Shown: positions 34,703-45,787 of the stretch, in pieces
How positions within the stretch are numbered: position 1 is the first letter of the stretch
Layout: each line of letters begins with the position of its first letter
NCBI GenBank assembly: GCA_022559845.1
Contig: CM040120.1
Span: 170,668,334-170,732,333 of the forward strand
DNA: 64,000 nt
Source of the DNA: Amorphophallus konjac
Lineage: Eukaryota > Streptophyta > Magnoliopsida > Alismatales > Araceae
Direction of reading: 5' to 3'
The notes under the pieces: model-generated
What the model was told of the DNA's origin: nothing
Databases searched by the model: none
What the model saw: the letters and a program-made list of their open reading frames with translations, nothing else
Translations under genes and position numbers: made by a program

Positions 34703-35554
34703 TTTTTTTTCAATCCAAAAAGCCCTACCATCGGCCACTAGGGGGTGTAATTTATTACTGAAAAAGATGAATAAAGATTACATCTGTCGAATGATGGACA
34801 TACCCAGCTTATCCATTCGAGCCTCTCCCTTTATAATAGGAGGTAATTCATTGTAAGAAAGAAAAACATTACATTTGGAGGAGCAGGCTAATGAGGCCAA
34901 CAGATCCGCAATTTTATTTCCTTCTCTGTAAGTGTGAGCAATCTTGTCAAACTGGGTAGTAGATCTCCAAATGTCTCTTGCATAAGTAAGAATTGACCAT
35001 GGACATTGATAATCCTTGTGAATAACTCGAACAAGAACTTGGGAATCATATTCAATATAGGCAGGATGATTTGAAATAGTATGCAAATAATGAATACCAT
35101 CAATAAGAGCTCTTGCCTCTGCTACTAGGCTGTTGGCCTGGCCATAGAAGTGGGAGAATGCTAAGAGAACACTGCCATTATGATATCTGATGACACCACC
35201 TCCTCCAGAGGTACCATCGGATTTGCAGGACCCATCAGTATTTAATTTTAAGAATGGCCAAGGGGGAGATACCCATTTTATTGCTTTCAGCTGAGCACCA
35301 ATTGAACTTGGGATTGAGATCCCTAAGGAATTAAGAATCCTCCTTTTGCTAATATCATACTCTTTGTAAGATGCACTTGTGCAAGCCTGCTTCACTTTAG
35401 CAATAACTTGGTGGAGAATACGGCATCTTTGACTTGCGCTTGAACGTGTAGACGCGAGTGTCGTATGATCATCATCGTCATCATCATTTTTTTGACGTCC
35501 ACAGGACTCCACCTCAGGATGATCAGAAGAAATCCGCCACAAATCGGCAGTGCC
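34703..35554 (-). pseudogene. 5'-truncated LINE fragment with RNase H domain
   Basis: The - strand frame (ATG candidates from 35569) carries a plant RVT_3-type RNase H: FLKLNTDGSCKSDGTSGGGG, then LVAEARALIDGIHYL, YIEYDSQVLVRVI and REGNKIADLLASLA. Catalytic candidates D112, E151, D175 and D222 are present. This domain ends ORF2 of plant L1-like LINEs. The reverse transcriptase and endonuclease are missing, which is the usual 5' truncation. An 8-T run at 34703-34710 is the poly-A tail on the - strand. gttcggcc at 34692-34699 and 35555-35562 may be the target-site duplication, which would set the left border of the LINE copy; this is weak. A host RNase H-like gene is less likely because no other gene context exists. 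Confidence 0.75.
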
Positions 35555-36896
35555 GTTCGGCCTACCCAAGGAACCGGTATCGATTCGGTCGTGCTGAACA
35601 AGCCCCGTCTGTCATCCGATCAGGACGAGAATGTACCTGGTAGTTTGCCACTATTGTACCTGGACTATTTCCCGACAAGATAACAAGAAATAGGGGTTTG
35701 GGCATTTCCTCAAATATCTTCAATTTATGGGCTACCAACCCTTTCCATAGCCCTGTGAGTCCCTACAAGGGTCATGACCAACTTGCCGTGACATGCGGTG
35801 GCATAAGCAACTGTCCGGGGTCAACCCCGGCCACTCACATACGGGCTTTGCTCATATCCTACATGGCCGCCCGGGACCACCCGGGGGCACCCCGATGTTA
35901 AGCCACGCCACGTGGCACCAAGTGAAAGGGCCGAGGGCCCACCCCGAGACACTTTTTTCAACCCTCCAATGTCAAAGGGAGACCTAACCAAGTCGACCAC
36001 AGGCTTTGGTGGCCTACCACGCACATATACGGCCTGCACAGGTGGGTTCGGCATTCTATCGAACACCTTGTGGGCGCGGGTATTCCAACCTGTATACACC
36101 AAACCATGGGTTGCCCCGTGGTTCCAGCATATCAATTGGGTCCTACAACGACCCCCCGACAGGTCAGGGTCAACCTTGACACTCAGACACGTGGCAACAA
36201 GCCACCTAACTCTAGCACTCGGGCCAACCCGAGGCTACCCTGCCAACCCGCCGTGCAACATGGCATGCAGCTCGAGGCATGACTCACGTCATTGAGATGC
36301 CTCTCCTAAGCTCCCAAGAGCTCCCTTCTTCAACCCAAGGCCCACCTTGGGGCCACTCGGCTAGTTGCCCAAGCCGTTCGGCAATCTGGGGTGTGTCGGG
36401 CATTTACCCGAACGCCTTGCGAGCGGCTACAACAACTCGAAGAACAACGCCCCCCCACGGGCCCATCCCAGCTCCCCGGAGCTTAGTGACCTTCAAAGGA
36501 CACTCCCAGAAGATGCAAGGAGACCTCGGGGGCCATCCCTCGGGGTCACGACCGGCCTCGGGGCCAGTTCACCCTGGGGCGCCGCCGCGCGCCCCCAAGG
36601 AGGGCGAACTCCCCGGGGGTCATGCCCTCCCTCCAGTCCGGTGGCCCCACGGCCCCACTCAGCCCCAATTCGTCCATTTTGCTGTCCTACCACGCGGTTC
36701 GTGTGCCATACTAGTTCATGAAGTCGACACGTGGACGCGGCAAAGCAACGGCACAACGGCACGGGAATTCCACAAGTCGACGTGCACACAAGCTCCACGT
36801 ATCTTTCCAGCCAACTGTCATTTTCTTCTTAGTCAATTTAGGAAGAAAATAGACCAAAAAACCAGATTTTATAGTGGGGACCGCCCCCCTCTCTCA

Positions 36897-37460
36897 CCCT
36901 AGTGCCAATCCGCCTAAAACCCCCCAGGGTGGGGTTTAGGCTGACCAGCCCAGCCCCCTGGGCTGGTCCGCATAAACCCTTTCCTCCCATAAAAAAGAAC
37001 TTGCTTTTTTTAATTTTAAAAAGGTTAAACCAGCTCGTCTAAACCCCCCGAGGTGCGATTTAGGCGGAACAGCCTGGACCCCCAGCCTGGTCTGCCTAAA
37101 CCCCCTGGGGGAGGGGGTTTAGGTGGACCAACCTCACCCCCTGAGGCTGGTCCGCCTAAACCCATTCCAGCCCCCCCTACAATGACCAAATTACCCCTCC
37201 GTGGAGTAGTTTATGCGGACCAGACTAGCCCATTGAGCTGGTCTGCCTAAACCCAACCCAGGGGAGGGGTTTAGGCGGCCCAGCTCAACCCTTTGAGCTG
37301 GTCCGCCTAAACCCTTTCTCCCCTACTCAGCCCGTGCACTATTCAATTGGGTTTACTAGGTTGAACCTATCAACCTAGTCCTCCTAAACCCATCCCTGAT
37401 GCACTATTCAATTGGGTTTACGCGGGCTAGCTTGAACCTATCAACCTAGTCTTCCTAAAC
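36897..37460. repeat. Array of inverted repeats of a tttaggcggaccagc motif
   Basis: ggtttaggcggaccagc alternates with its complement gctggtccgcctaaacc at least four times, with variants (accagcctgg, accaacctc, accagactag). Two copies of gcactattcaattgggttta follow (from about 37334 and 37399). The RNA or DNA could form a chain of hairpins just upstream of the TATA box. Confidence 0.75.
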
Positions 37461-37483
37461 CCATCCTGACCCTTCAACTTCTC

Positions 37484-37490
37484 TATAAAA
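37484..37490 (+). promoter_or_regulatory. TATA box upstream of element E
   Basis: tataaaa in the context cttctctataaaacccc, directly after the inverted-repeat array. It is the probable core promoter of the LTR-like region. Confidence 0.6.
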
Positions 37491-38733
37491 CCCCTTAGAA
37501 GCTCAAGGGGTGGAGACATCTAGCATATGCAAGATCAGGGCAACTAGCTCCAAGGCCTTCAAGCATCAAGCGGCTCCAGGCAACGAGCTAAGGAGAATTG
37601 TGTGTGGGTGACTTGTTCGTCGGCTTAGTACGCCGGGGATATGCCATTTGCACTTCCCTCACGCCATATTTAGCTGTAACACACAAGTCAACACCCACCA
37701 TGTGCGAGACGTTATGACAAGGGTGAACGTCCCCTCATGTCGAGATTCCCCCTCACGTGCCCGTCGGTTGCAACCACGCACGTCTCATGACGCCACGCTC
37801 CCTCGCAGTTAAAAGGCCATGTTCGACCGCTCTACTCGAGTCGTGATCGGCCCTTGCCCAGACACCGGATCAATGCATCCCTCCAGTCGTCCAGTCACAA
37901 GGCCCCCCCCCCCCCCCCGTTCGGCGTCGCAACCATGGCCCGTGCCATGGGAGGGGCCCTCTGTAAAATACACTTGTGTTCATCTGTCACGCATTGATCC
38001 GGGGACCGATCATCACATCGGAATTGTCCCGTGGCGTGCACCAGTTGTACCCTGGCCACTACGGCCTACCTGTAAAGGCATGTATATCTCAAAAATTACA
38101 CCGCCAATTGGACGAATGCTCTCGCATCCACGTTCAGGCCCCAGCTTTCTACCTACACCACTCGGCATCCGTGCCTAACATCCTAACCCCAGTAAACACC
38201 CCTCAGTCGAAAGCGCACCCACAGCTGCGGAATGCTCCCGGCCCTCTACCCACGGCTTCAGGCACACATATAGACTTTTCTTCAGCTCAGAACGAAGGTG
38301 TTTGGATTCAATCCGATGTAAATAAACACCGGTTGCTTGCGACCGATGGGGAAAGATGTCTAGTACACGATTCCCACAATCGCCTATGCACTTGCACCCG
38401 TGGAACCCCTTCTCTCCACATGTCACCCGATCGCCCGAGCCCACGTGCCGCGTCTGGGTGACGCTTCCCCGGTCAACCCTTGGTGCCATGGGTGATTGTC
38501 GAGAAATCGACTGGCATGCCCGCACCCTGTCCGGTTAACCCATACTCTTACATTCTCGTGCCATTCGACCCTTTTCAACTTTCCGTAAAAGGAGAGTGCC
38601 TGATACCTCCGTGAGAGGCATGCAACCGTAAGGAGGATACCCGAGATATATCAAACTCTCGTGTCTTCCTTCCCCGCTGTATCCCTTCCTTCACTCCAGT
38701 CATTCGGCATAAAAACCCGCGCAACAGAGACGA

Positions 38734-38750
38734 TGGCACGCCCGGTGGGA
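38734..38750 (+). promoter_or_regulatory. Possible primer binding site of element E
   Basis: tggcacgcccggtggga resembles the tggcgcccaccgtgggg sequence that follows 5' LTRs in many Tat-lineage elements. The tRNA cannot be named with confidence. If correct, the LTR ends a few bases upstream, at about 38726. Confidence 0.45.
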
Positions 38751-38957
38751 CATCTCCCACCTTCCTTCTTTTTACTGAAGAAAAGTCTGTGCCAGCCCTG
38801 AAGGCCTGGTGCCCTTTCCCTGTCCTTGTAGGAGAGGCAGAGGTGGGTACTCGTGCGCGCATTCTCTAGCAACTTCCGGTTCCCATTCTAACCGTCAAAC
38901 CGCGCTCGACGATTGTCAGCAACCATCGCCCTCGTAGCACTCGGCTCTCCAGCAACC

Positions 38958-40978
38958 ATGGCGGCCGTCACCTACGGTCCCAATGTCATTGCCACCCACG
39001 CACGGGTGGGCTACTTGGCGACACCGATCGCTTTCGACAGCTTTGCCCCTATCATCGGATCACCCTACTTCTTGAGTGTGATCCATATGGCTGCTCCTCA
39101 GCCAACACCAGTTTCTCCGTTGGCTCCCGTGGCCAATGTGCCACACGCACCTCCAGTCCTGGTGGCTCACCTGAGTACCAGGTACCAGATCGCCACCACT
39201 GGCCCCTGCAGGGCCCCCAGATCAACACCAACCCAGGTAAGCATTAGCTCTCGAGGCCAACCTCGTCCGATCTCTGGCACGGGCCCCGCACCCCAGACTT
39301 CGGTCACTACCTCAACATCTTCCTTAGGTCTCCAACCCCGAGCCCCAGCAAAGCCGGCACCCAACACGGGCTCCCAGCCCCGGGTCCACGGCTTCTCAGT
39401 ACCTCCCTCGGGTTTCCAACCCCGAGCTCCAGTAACGTCGGCACCCAACACGGGCTTCCAGCCCTAGGTCCATGGCTCCACAGCGCCTTCCTCGGCCCCG
39501 CAGGCTCGAGCCCCGGCAAAGCCGACTCTCGATATGGGCTCACAGCTTCAAGTTCGCAGCTCTCCGATATTGCATTTGGGACCCCGGTTCCGAGCTCCAG
39601 TTGAACCGACTTTCCCCGCAGGTCCTTTTCCCAGGGGGCAAGGTTCCTCAGTACCCTTCTCGGGCCTTCCGACCTGAGCCCGGACTACGCCGGCACCTAA
39701 TGCGGGTCATCGACCCAGGGCGTCGGCACGCCAGCACTTCCGACGGTGTCGCTCTCCGGTGCAAGAGTGTCATCTCGAGCATCAGTGACACTTCTATTGG
39801 CGTGGGCAAAGGCTTATACTCGAGTCGCCCAGTAATCGACTCCCGGCGTGGATCTCATACCCGAGGGCCGGTCCCAGTACCTCTGACTGACAGATCCACG
39901 CTACCGGTCGCTCCAGGCTGGGTTTTCTTAGTCTACCATCTCGGAGCGGAGTCTTCCTCCACTCCTCAGAAGAAGCGTCGCCATGGCCGCAAAGGCAGAC
40001 AGCTCGCTGCCGCGACTCGCAACTCCGGCAGGACAATTCTTGTCGGTGACTTGCGGATCCGTCTCGATGGGGGAAAACCAATCATACCCCAGGAATAGAC
40101 CCTTCCCACCATCCCCACCTCCAATCGTTTTGACCTCTTGTGGCAAACATGAGAGGACGGGGTGAAGCTCAAAGGAGCAGGCTCCTCGGTAAAAGCCCGG
40201 GGGCACCCACCACGGCCCGACACACCAGCTCCCAAGGCAACTCATCAAAAAAGCGGCGACAAGGGAGACCAGCAATCTGACTTGAGGAGAATCTGGGTCA
40301 CCCAAGAAGAAGCTCAAGCCATTCGAAGGGCGCGCATCAAAAACCCCCTATGAGCACTCAGACGCGGCATCAGACGGGATGCGATTGGCCTCACAGTAGC
40401 ATCGTCTGATGACTCCCAGTCGTCTAAAGTCCCCCGCACAAGCAAGCGGAGGCAAAGGCGAGCCCGTTCCCGGGCCCTCCAGTAACCTGTCCAGGGATCT
40501 CCTCCGACTGATATTGGAAGTGAGCACCCTCCGCAACGCACCTCGGTCTTTGATAGACTAGGGGCGCCTGTCCGTTCCGAGCGGCACCCGCGCAGGAAGC
40601 GGACGGCCCGATTCATCAATGACGCAGTTCGAGTGTTCGCGTGCTACACCACCGGACACCAATCGGACACCCAGTTTGATGACCTGAATCAGCCCCTGTC
40701 CCACTTCAGGAGGCCATGCCATCAGGTTCCACCGCCTCCCCCAACGGGTCACATCGGCACTTCTTCTGGACCGTAGGAGTCGGAGCGTGCAGAAGAGGTC
40801 CCGGTGGAAGACCGCGACCCTCCTATCAACACAGAGCCGGTCAACAACGACCCTCCTACGAATGAGGCTCAAGAAGTGACCCTCGATACCCTCATGAAGG
40901 AGAACTAGCATCTGAAGGCCCTCCTATAATACCTACTCCAGGAACAAGACCTTCATCCTCAGCAACCTGCTAGGCCCC
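38958..40978 (+). pseudogene. gag: Element E gag N-terminal part (decayed)
   Basis: ATG 38958 (accATGgcg) starts a Pro/Ala-rich frame. From about 39290 to 39560 a repeat of about 30 residues occurs (QPRAPAKPAPNTGSQPR, QPRAPVTSAPNTGFQP and a third, weaker copy). Many stops and at least one frame change follow. By 40969 the frame joins the one that continues at 44162, once the TRIM insertion and its TSD copy are left out. I see no fixed domain, as is usual for the N-terminal part of Tat gag. Confidence 0.5.
40974..40978. repeat. Target-site duplication of the TRIM-like element (gcccc)
   Basis: gcccc occurs directly before the first LTR and again at 44157-44161 directly after the third. The whole tandem structure is thus bordered by a single duplication. 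Confidence 0.88.
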
Positions 40979-41974
40979 TGATGGGAATCAAGCAAGCCGT
41001 CGAGCCGAAGCAAATCGAGCAGCTGCCAGGCCAAAGCATGAAGGCGCTATAGGGCCCTAGCGCCATCTTGAAGAAGGCGCTATAGGTTCCTAGCGCGACC
41101 TGAAGAAGGCGCTAGGTTCCCCTAGCGCGATCTCAGGCAGAAACGTGGGTGCAGCTAGTCCAACTTCCCGGTGCCGAAATCCTCAAAGTCTTCGATGTTA
41201 GCTGTCTTCCATGGTTGTAAATTGACGTGTTAGCATCGTGTTGTCTTCCCCTTTCCCTATATATGTACCCCGTTCGTTTGATTAAGCAATATATGAATAT
41301 ATGAATGAGATGAAACAATGAATTCGAAATGAGTGTTCTTGAGGGTAGCCCATGGCTAACTCCTCCAAATCTTTGGAAACCCCCATCCTCCCTCCCTCTC
41401 TGGGCACGAGGCCCAATTTTGTCCCTCTGATCCTCTCCTTTTCCCCTTCAATGGTGGACAATCGAAGCCCCGGGTGCATCGACTCTGAGACGGGGTCGAG
41501 TGTGAGGCTCCATTCGGAGCTTTGATCTTCTTCCAACCACGATTCTACCTCCCCATCTCCGCCAAAGGTGTTGTTACAATCTGGATGGAGCTCGGCTGCA
41601 CCGTACCTGCGATGGGTTCGAGTGTGAGGCCCCAGCCAAGCCTCATCTAGGCCCTAACATCATCCACGTCCACCCTCCTTCCCTTGCCACTCACCCCCAC
41701 ATCCGCCTTCACAAAAGTTATCCAAGATAGGATTTGCTTGGTTTGATTTCGTTTTAAGCATCCCCGGTGTGTTCTCTATCCTCCCGTGTGTTGTCCCCTT
41801 GTGTTTCGATCCCCTAGAGTCATCCACGGGAGCCCCAATGTCGAGGTTCTTCGTTCTGCTGCTGTCTGTGAACGCGCGTAAACGATATAGCGCATTCTTC
41901 AGAACGCGCGTAATGGGTATAGCGCGACTATGATCAGAAGAAAGAAGAGAACCCCCCACTTCCGTCTCGCATCA
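40979..41974 (+). repeat. TRIM-like element, LTR copy 1
   Basis: 996 bp. Near its start are three short palindromes (41043-41064, 41076-41097, 41108-41129) of the type ggcgctat with ctagcgcc. A TATA box tatatatg lies at 41258-41265. A second GC palindrome cluster lies near 41873-41936 (gcgcgtaa and tagcgcg). Confidence 0.9.
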
Positions 41975-42069
41975 ATTTGGTATCAGAGCTTAGGGAACCA
42001 GGCTGTTCTCACAGACTGGGATCTTGAGCTACGAGGTTCGAGGACGAACCTTTCCAAGTGGAGGGGTTT
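41975..42069 (+). other. TRIM-like element, interior copy 1 with primer site and purine tract
   Basis: 95 bp. TGGTATCAGAGC at 41978-41989 is an initiator-tRNA-Met primer site three bases after the LTR. aagtggaggggttt at 42056-42069 is the polypurine tract abutting the next LTR. Confidence 0.9.
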
Positions 42070-43065
42070 TGATGGGAATCAAGCAAGCCGTCGAGCCGAA
42101 GCAAATCGAGCAGCTGCAAGGCCAAAGCATGAAGGCGCTATAGGGCCCTAGCGCCATCTTGAAGAAGGTGCTATAGGTCCCTAGCGCGACCTGAAGAAGG
42201 CGCTAGGCTCCCCTAGCGCGATCTCAGGCAGAAACGTGGGTGCAGCTAGTCCAACTTCCCGGTGCCGAAATCCTCAAAGTCTTCGATGTTAGCTGTCTTC
42301 CATGGTTGTAAATTGACGTGTTAGCGTCGTGTTGTCTTCCCCTTTCCTTATATATGTACCCCGTTCGTTTGATTAAGCAATATATGAATATATGAATGAG
42401 ATGAATCAATGAATCCGAAATGAGTGTTCTTGAGGGTAGCCCATGGCTAACTCTTCCAAATCTTTGGAAACCCCCATCCTCCGTCCCTCTCTGGGCACGA
42501 GGCCCAATTCTATCCCTCTGATCCTCTCCTTTTCCCCTTTAATGGAGGACGATCGAAGCCCCGGGTGCATCGGCTCTGAGACGGGGTCGAGTGTGAGGCT
42601 CCATTCGGAGCTTTGATCTTCTTCCAACCACGATTCCACCTCCCCATCTCCGCCAAAGGTGTTGTTACGATCTGGATGGAGCTCGGCTACACCGTACCTG
42701 CGATGGGTTCGGGTGTGAGGCCCCAGCCAAGCCTCATCTAGGCCCTAACATCATCCACGTCCACCCTCCTTCCCTTCCCACTCACCCCCACATCCGCCTT
42801 CACAAAAGTTATCCAAGATAGGATTTACTTGGTTTGATTTCGTTTTAAGCATCCCCCGTGTGTTCTCTATCCTCCTGTGTGTTGTCCCCTTGTGTTTCGA
42901 TCCCCTAGAGTCATCCACGGGAGCCCCAACGTCGAGGTTCTTCGTTCTGCTGCTGTCTGTGAACGCGCGTAAACGATATAGCGCGTTCTTCAGAACACGC
43001 GTAATGGGTATAGCGCGACTATGATCAGAAGAAAGAAGAGAACCCCCCACTTCCGTCCCGCATCA
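42070..43065 (+). repeat. TRIM-like element, LTR copy 2
   Basis: 996 bp, nearly identical to copies 1 and 3. It keeps the palindromes and a TATA-like box at about 42349-42356. Confidence 0.9.
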
Positions 43066-43160
43066 ATTTGGTATCAGAGCTTAGGGAACCAGGCTGTTCT
43101 CACAGACTGGGATCTTGAGCTACGAGGTTCGAGGATGAACCTTTCCAAGTGGAGGGGTTT
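43066..43160 (+). other. TRIM-like element, interior copy 2
   Basis: 95 bp with the same primer site (43069-43080) and purine tract (43147-43160) as interior copy 1. It differs by only one or two bases (for example gaggatgaacc for gaggacgaacc). Confidence 0.9.
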
Positions 43161-44156
43161 TGATGGGAATCAAGCAAGCCGTCGAGCCGAAGCAAATCGA
43201 GCAGCTGCCAGGCCAAAGCATGAAGGCGCTATAGGGCCCTAGCGCCATCTTGAAGAAGACGCTATAGGTCCCTAGCGCGACCTGAAGAAGGCGCTAGGTT
43301 TCCCTAGCGCGATCTCAGGCAGAAACGTGGGTGCAGCTAGTCCAACTTCCCGGCGCCGAAATCCTCAAAGTCTTCGATGTTAGCTGTCTTCCACGGTTGT
43401 AAATCGACGTGTTAGCGTCGTGTTGTCTTCCCCTTTCCCTATATATGTACCCCGTTCGTTTGATTAAGCAATATATGAATATATGAATGAGATGAATCAA
43501 TGAATTCGAAATGAGTGTTCTTGAGGGTAGCCCATGGCTAACTCCTCCAAATCTTTGGAAACCCCCATCCTCTGTCCCTCTCTGGGCACGAGGCCCAATT
43601 CTATCCCTCTGATCCTCTCCTTTTCCCCTTCAATGGAGGACGATCGAAGCCCCGGGTGCATCGGCTCTGAGACGGGGTCGAGTGTGAGGCTCCATTCGGA
43701 GCTTTGATCTTCTTCCAACCACGATTCCACCTCCCCATCTCCGCCAAAGGTGTTGTTACGATCTGGATGGAGCTCGGCTGCACCGTACCTGCGATGGGTT
43801 CGGGTGTGAGGCCCCAGCCAAGCCTCATCTAGGCCCTAACATCATCCACGTCCACCCTCCTTCCCTTGCCACTCACCCCCACATCCGCCTTCACAAAAGT
43901 TATCCTAGATAGGATTTGCTTGGTTTGATTTCATTTTAAGCATCCCCCGTGTGTTCTCTATCCTCCTGTGTGTTGTCCCCTTGTGTTTCGATCCCCTAGA
44001 GTCATCCACGGGAGCCCCAACGTCGAGATTCTTCGTTCTGCTACTATTTATGAACGTGCGTAAACGATATAGCGTGTTCTTCAGAACCCGCGTAATGGGT
44101 ATAGCGTGACTATGATCAGAAGAAAGAAGAGAACCCCCCACTTCCGTCCCGCATCA
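43161..44156 (+). repeat. TRIM-like element, LTR copy 3
   Basis: 996 bp, the most diverged of the three in its right part (44035-44110, where several CpG sites read TpG or CpA). TATA-like box at about 43440-43447. It is followed by the TSD copy gcccc. Confidence 0.9.
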
Positions 44157-44161
44157 GCCCC

Positions 44162-45787
44162 AGTTTGAGGCACTGGCGCCACCAGTAGCCCGCGATACAA
44201 CCAACACCACAGCAGTGATTGCCCGACCTCCATTGGCGACTGGGTTTGGCACACCCCCGGTTGAGGCCCAGCCACGAGCCTCCAATACGCCAGTGCCAGA
44301 AAATCTCTTGGCGCAATGCCAGATGATCGAGCATATTGTCGAGACAAAGCTCACCCAGTATGGTGAAGGGGTTGCCATAGTAGACCTCTACAGTGTACCC
44401 TACCCGCTTCACCACCAGCTGAAGAAGCTTCCTCCAGAGTACGCCAAGCCCCCGAAGCTGCAAAAGTTCAACGGGCAGGGGTCGCCACATGAACACTTGG
44501 CCTACTATGTTACGGCCATGGGCGAGTTAGCGCTGGACGAATCATATCTTCTCCGCTACTTCGCTACTTCGCTCACGGGAACGGCCTTCTAATGGTATTC
44601 CCGTCTGAAGCCCAACTCAGTGATCGATTGGGCGGATCTCCAGAAGAAATTCCTCGATCGCTTTCAAACGGCCGAGCGAAATATTTCCCTGGGTGAACTA
44701 TGTTCTCTTCGGCAGAAAAAGGGCGAGAGCACCCTCGACTTCATCAAAAAGTGGCGAGACCTCAACATGAGGTGTGTCAATCCACTCGTTCAAGAGGACG
44801 CCATTACTATATGACGTCGAGGTCGGGCGGCCAAGGTCAGTGAAAAGCTTCTCGGCACCAATATCAAAGGCTTCGACCAACTCAATTCGGCGGTCACCGA
44901 AATAGAGATGTTCTTCGTCGATAACCCAAGCTATACTACATCAAAGGGTAAGCAAGTGCGAGAACGCCAGCCCGGTAAGGAGGTGGATATCATAGAGTTC
45001 ACCCCTACCGCCAAAGCTAGTAAGGAGGCCGAATCAAGCGGCTGACAAAAAGCATGTGGACAAGCCAATTGTTCCCTCCTTCTCAGAGCGCATGAAGACA
45101 CCCTTCTCCTTCAAGAAGGAACACACGAAGATGCTCTTCGACCTCTGCATGGCCCAGAAGATTGTCAAGCTGCCAGAAATCCGCAAGCCGGATGAGGCTC
45201 TGAAGATAGACGATCCCAGTTCATGCATGTATCATCGCATGCTGGGTCACTAAATTGAAGATTGATACATCTTCAAGACTCGGGCACAAAAGTTGATCCG
45301 AGACGGCCTCGTTAAAATGAAGAGTGGTCTTGTCGATCCCCCGCAACCACATATGTGGACCAGGCCAGCTAAGGCAGGACGTGTGGTTCACCACTCAACC
45401 AATGCCATCCACATGATGGCCACATTTTCTCTTTCTGATGACCAGTCAGAGGAGCCCAATGCCAATCGAAGGGGACGTTCGATCTGGTATCTAGGGTGGA
45501 GGCCCTGGCACGATCAGAGACCTCTCTCCTTCCCCAGGGAGAGAACCTGACGACTCTTCGATATCCTCGTCGAGAATGGGCAGATCATGCCCCGCGACCC
45601 GCCAGCAGACTACACCCATCGGAACCGTAGTCATTCCCAATACTGCCCCTTCCACGCCAGAATTTACCACCCGATCGAGTCCTGTGAGGAAGTTCAGCAC
45701 CTCATCCAGGAACAGATTCGATGGGAGCAGATCGATGAGGAGGGGAACTCCATGTCACTTCTCAGGCTTCGGGAAGCTGTCGAATAG
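44162..45787 (+). pseudogene. gag: Element E gag core and two nucleocapsid-like motifs
   Basis: The frame at 44164 is that of 40969 upstream of the TRIM insertion. The capsid core at about 44440-44930 has FNGQGSPHEHLAYYV, LTGTAF, a stop at 44590, then WYSRLKPNSVIDWADLQKKF, LCSLRQKKGESTLDFIKKW and a TGA at 44812. After a frame change near 45030-45045 comes FDLCMAQKIVKLPE. Two motifs with C-x2-H, then H-x4-C spacing follow: SCMYHRMLGH at about 45220 and YCPFHARIYHPIESC at about 45640. Such motifs are typical of Tat and Athila gag. Further stops lie at 45251, 45263, 45548 and 45785. Confidence 0.85.

Larger units (their letters stand above)
35563..38726 (+). repeat. LTR-like, GC-rich promoter region preceding element E
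   Basis: No convincing coding sequence. The right edge is set by a Tat-style primer-site sequence at 38734. The left edge is unknown because no second copy lies in the window; it is somewhere between about 35,600 and 35,830. It holds an inverted-repeat array (36897-37460), a TATA box (37484-37490) and a 16-C run (37903-37918). The region is probably the 5' LTR of E. Confidence 0.5.
40979..44156 (+). mobile_element. Tandem TRIM-like element: LTR-95-LTR-95-LTR
   Basis: Three LTRs, each exactly 996 bp (40979-41974, 42070-43065, 43161-44156), start TGATGGGAATC and end CGCATCA. Two interiors of 95 bp separate them. Each interior holds only a primer site, a short segment and a purine tract. No gag or pol is present, so movement depends on another element. 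The interior's ttcgaggacgaacc and aagtggagggg parts look like the 3' end of a Ty3/gypsy element, which suggests deletion of nearly the whole interior. The LTRs are longer than in classical TRIMs. Confidence 0.9.

Noticed and set aside
34703..35569. Host RNase H-like gene
   Set aside because: The domain ends at a poly-A tract, lacks the rest of a gene and fits a 5'-truncated LINE better.
35698..40911. Several 100-200-codon ORFs on both strands in GC-rich DNA (36279-36902, 38175-38525, 39928-40317 and others)
   Set aside because: High GC content reduces stops. None shows a known domain, and they conflict with the LTR and gag layout.
41133..43828. Minus-strand ORFs of 61-99 codons repeated three times
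   Set aside because: They are shadows in the 996-bp TRIM-like LTRs and repeat only because the LTR repeats.
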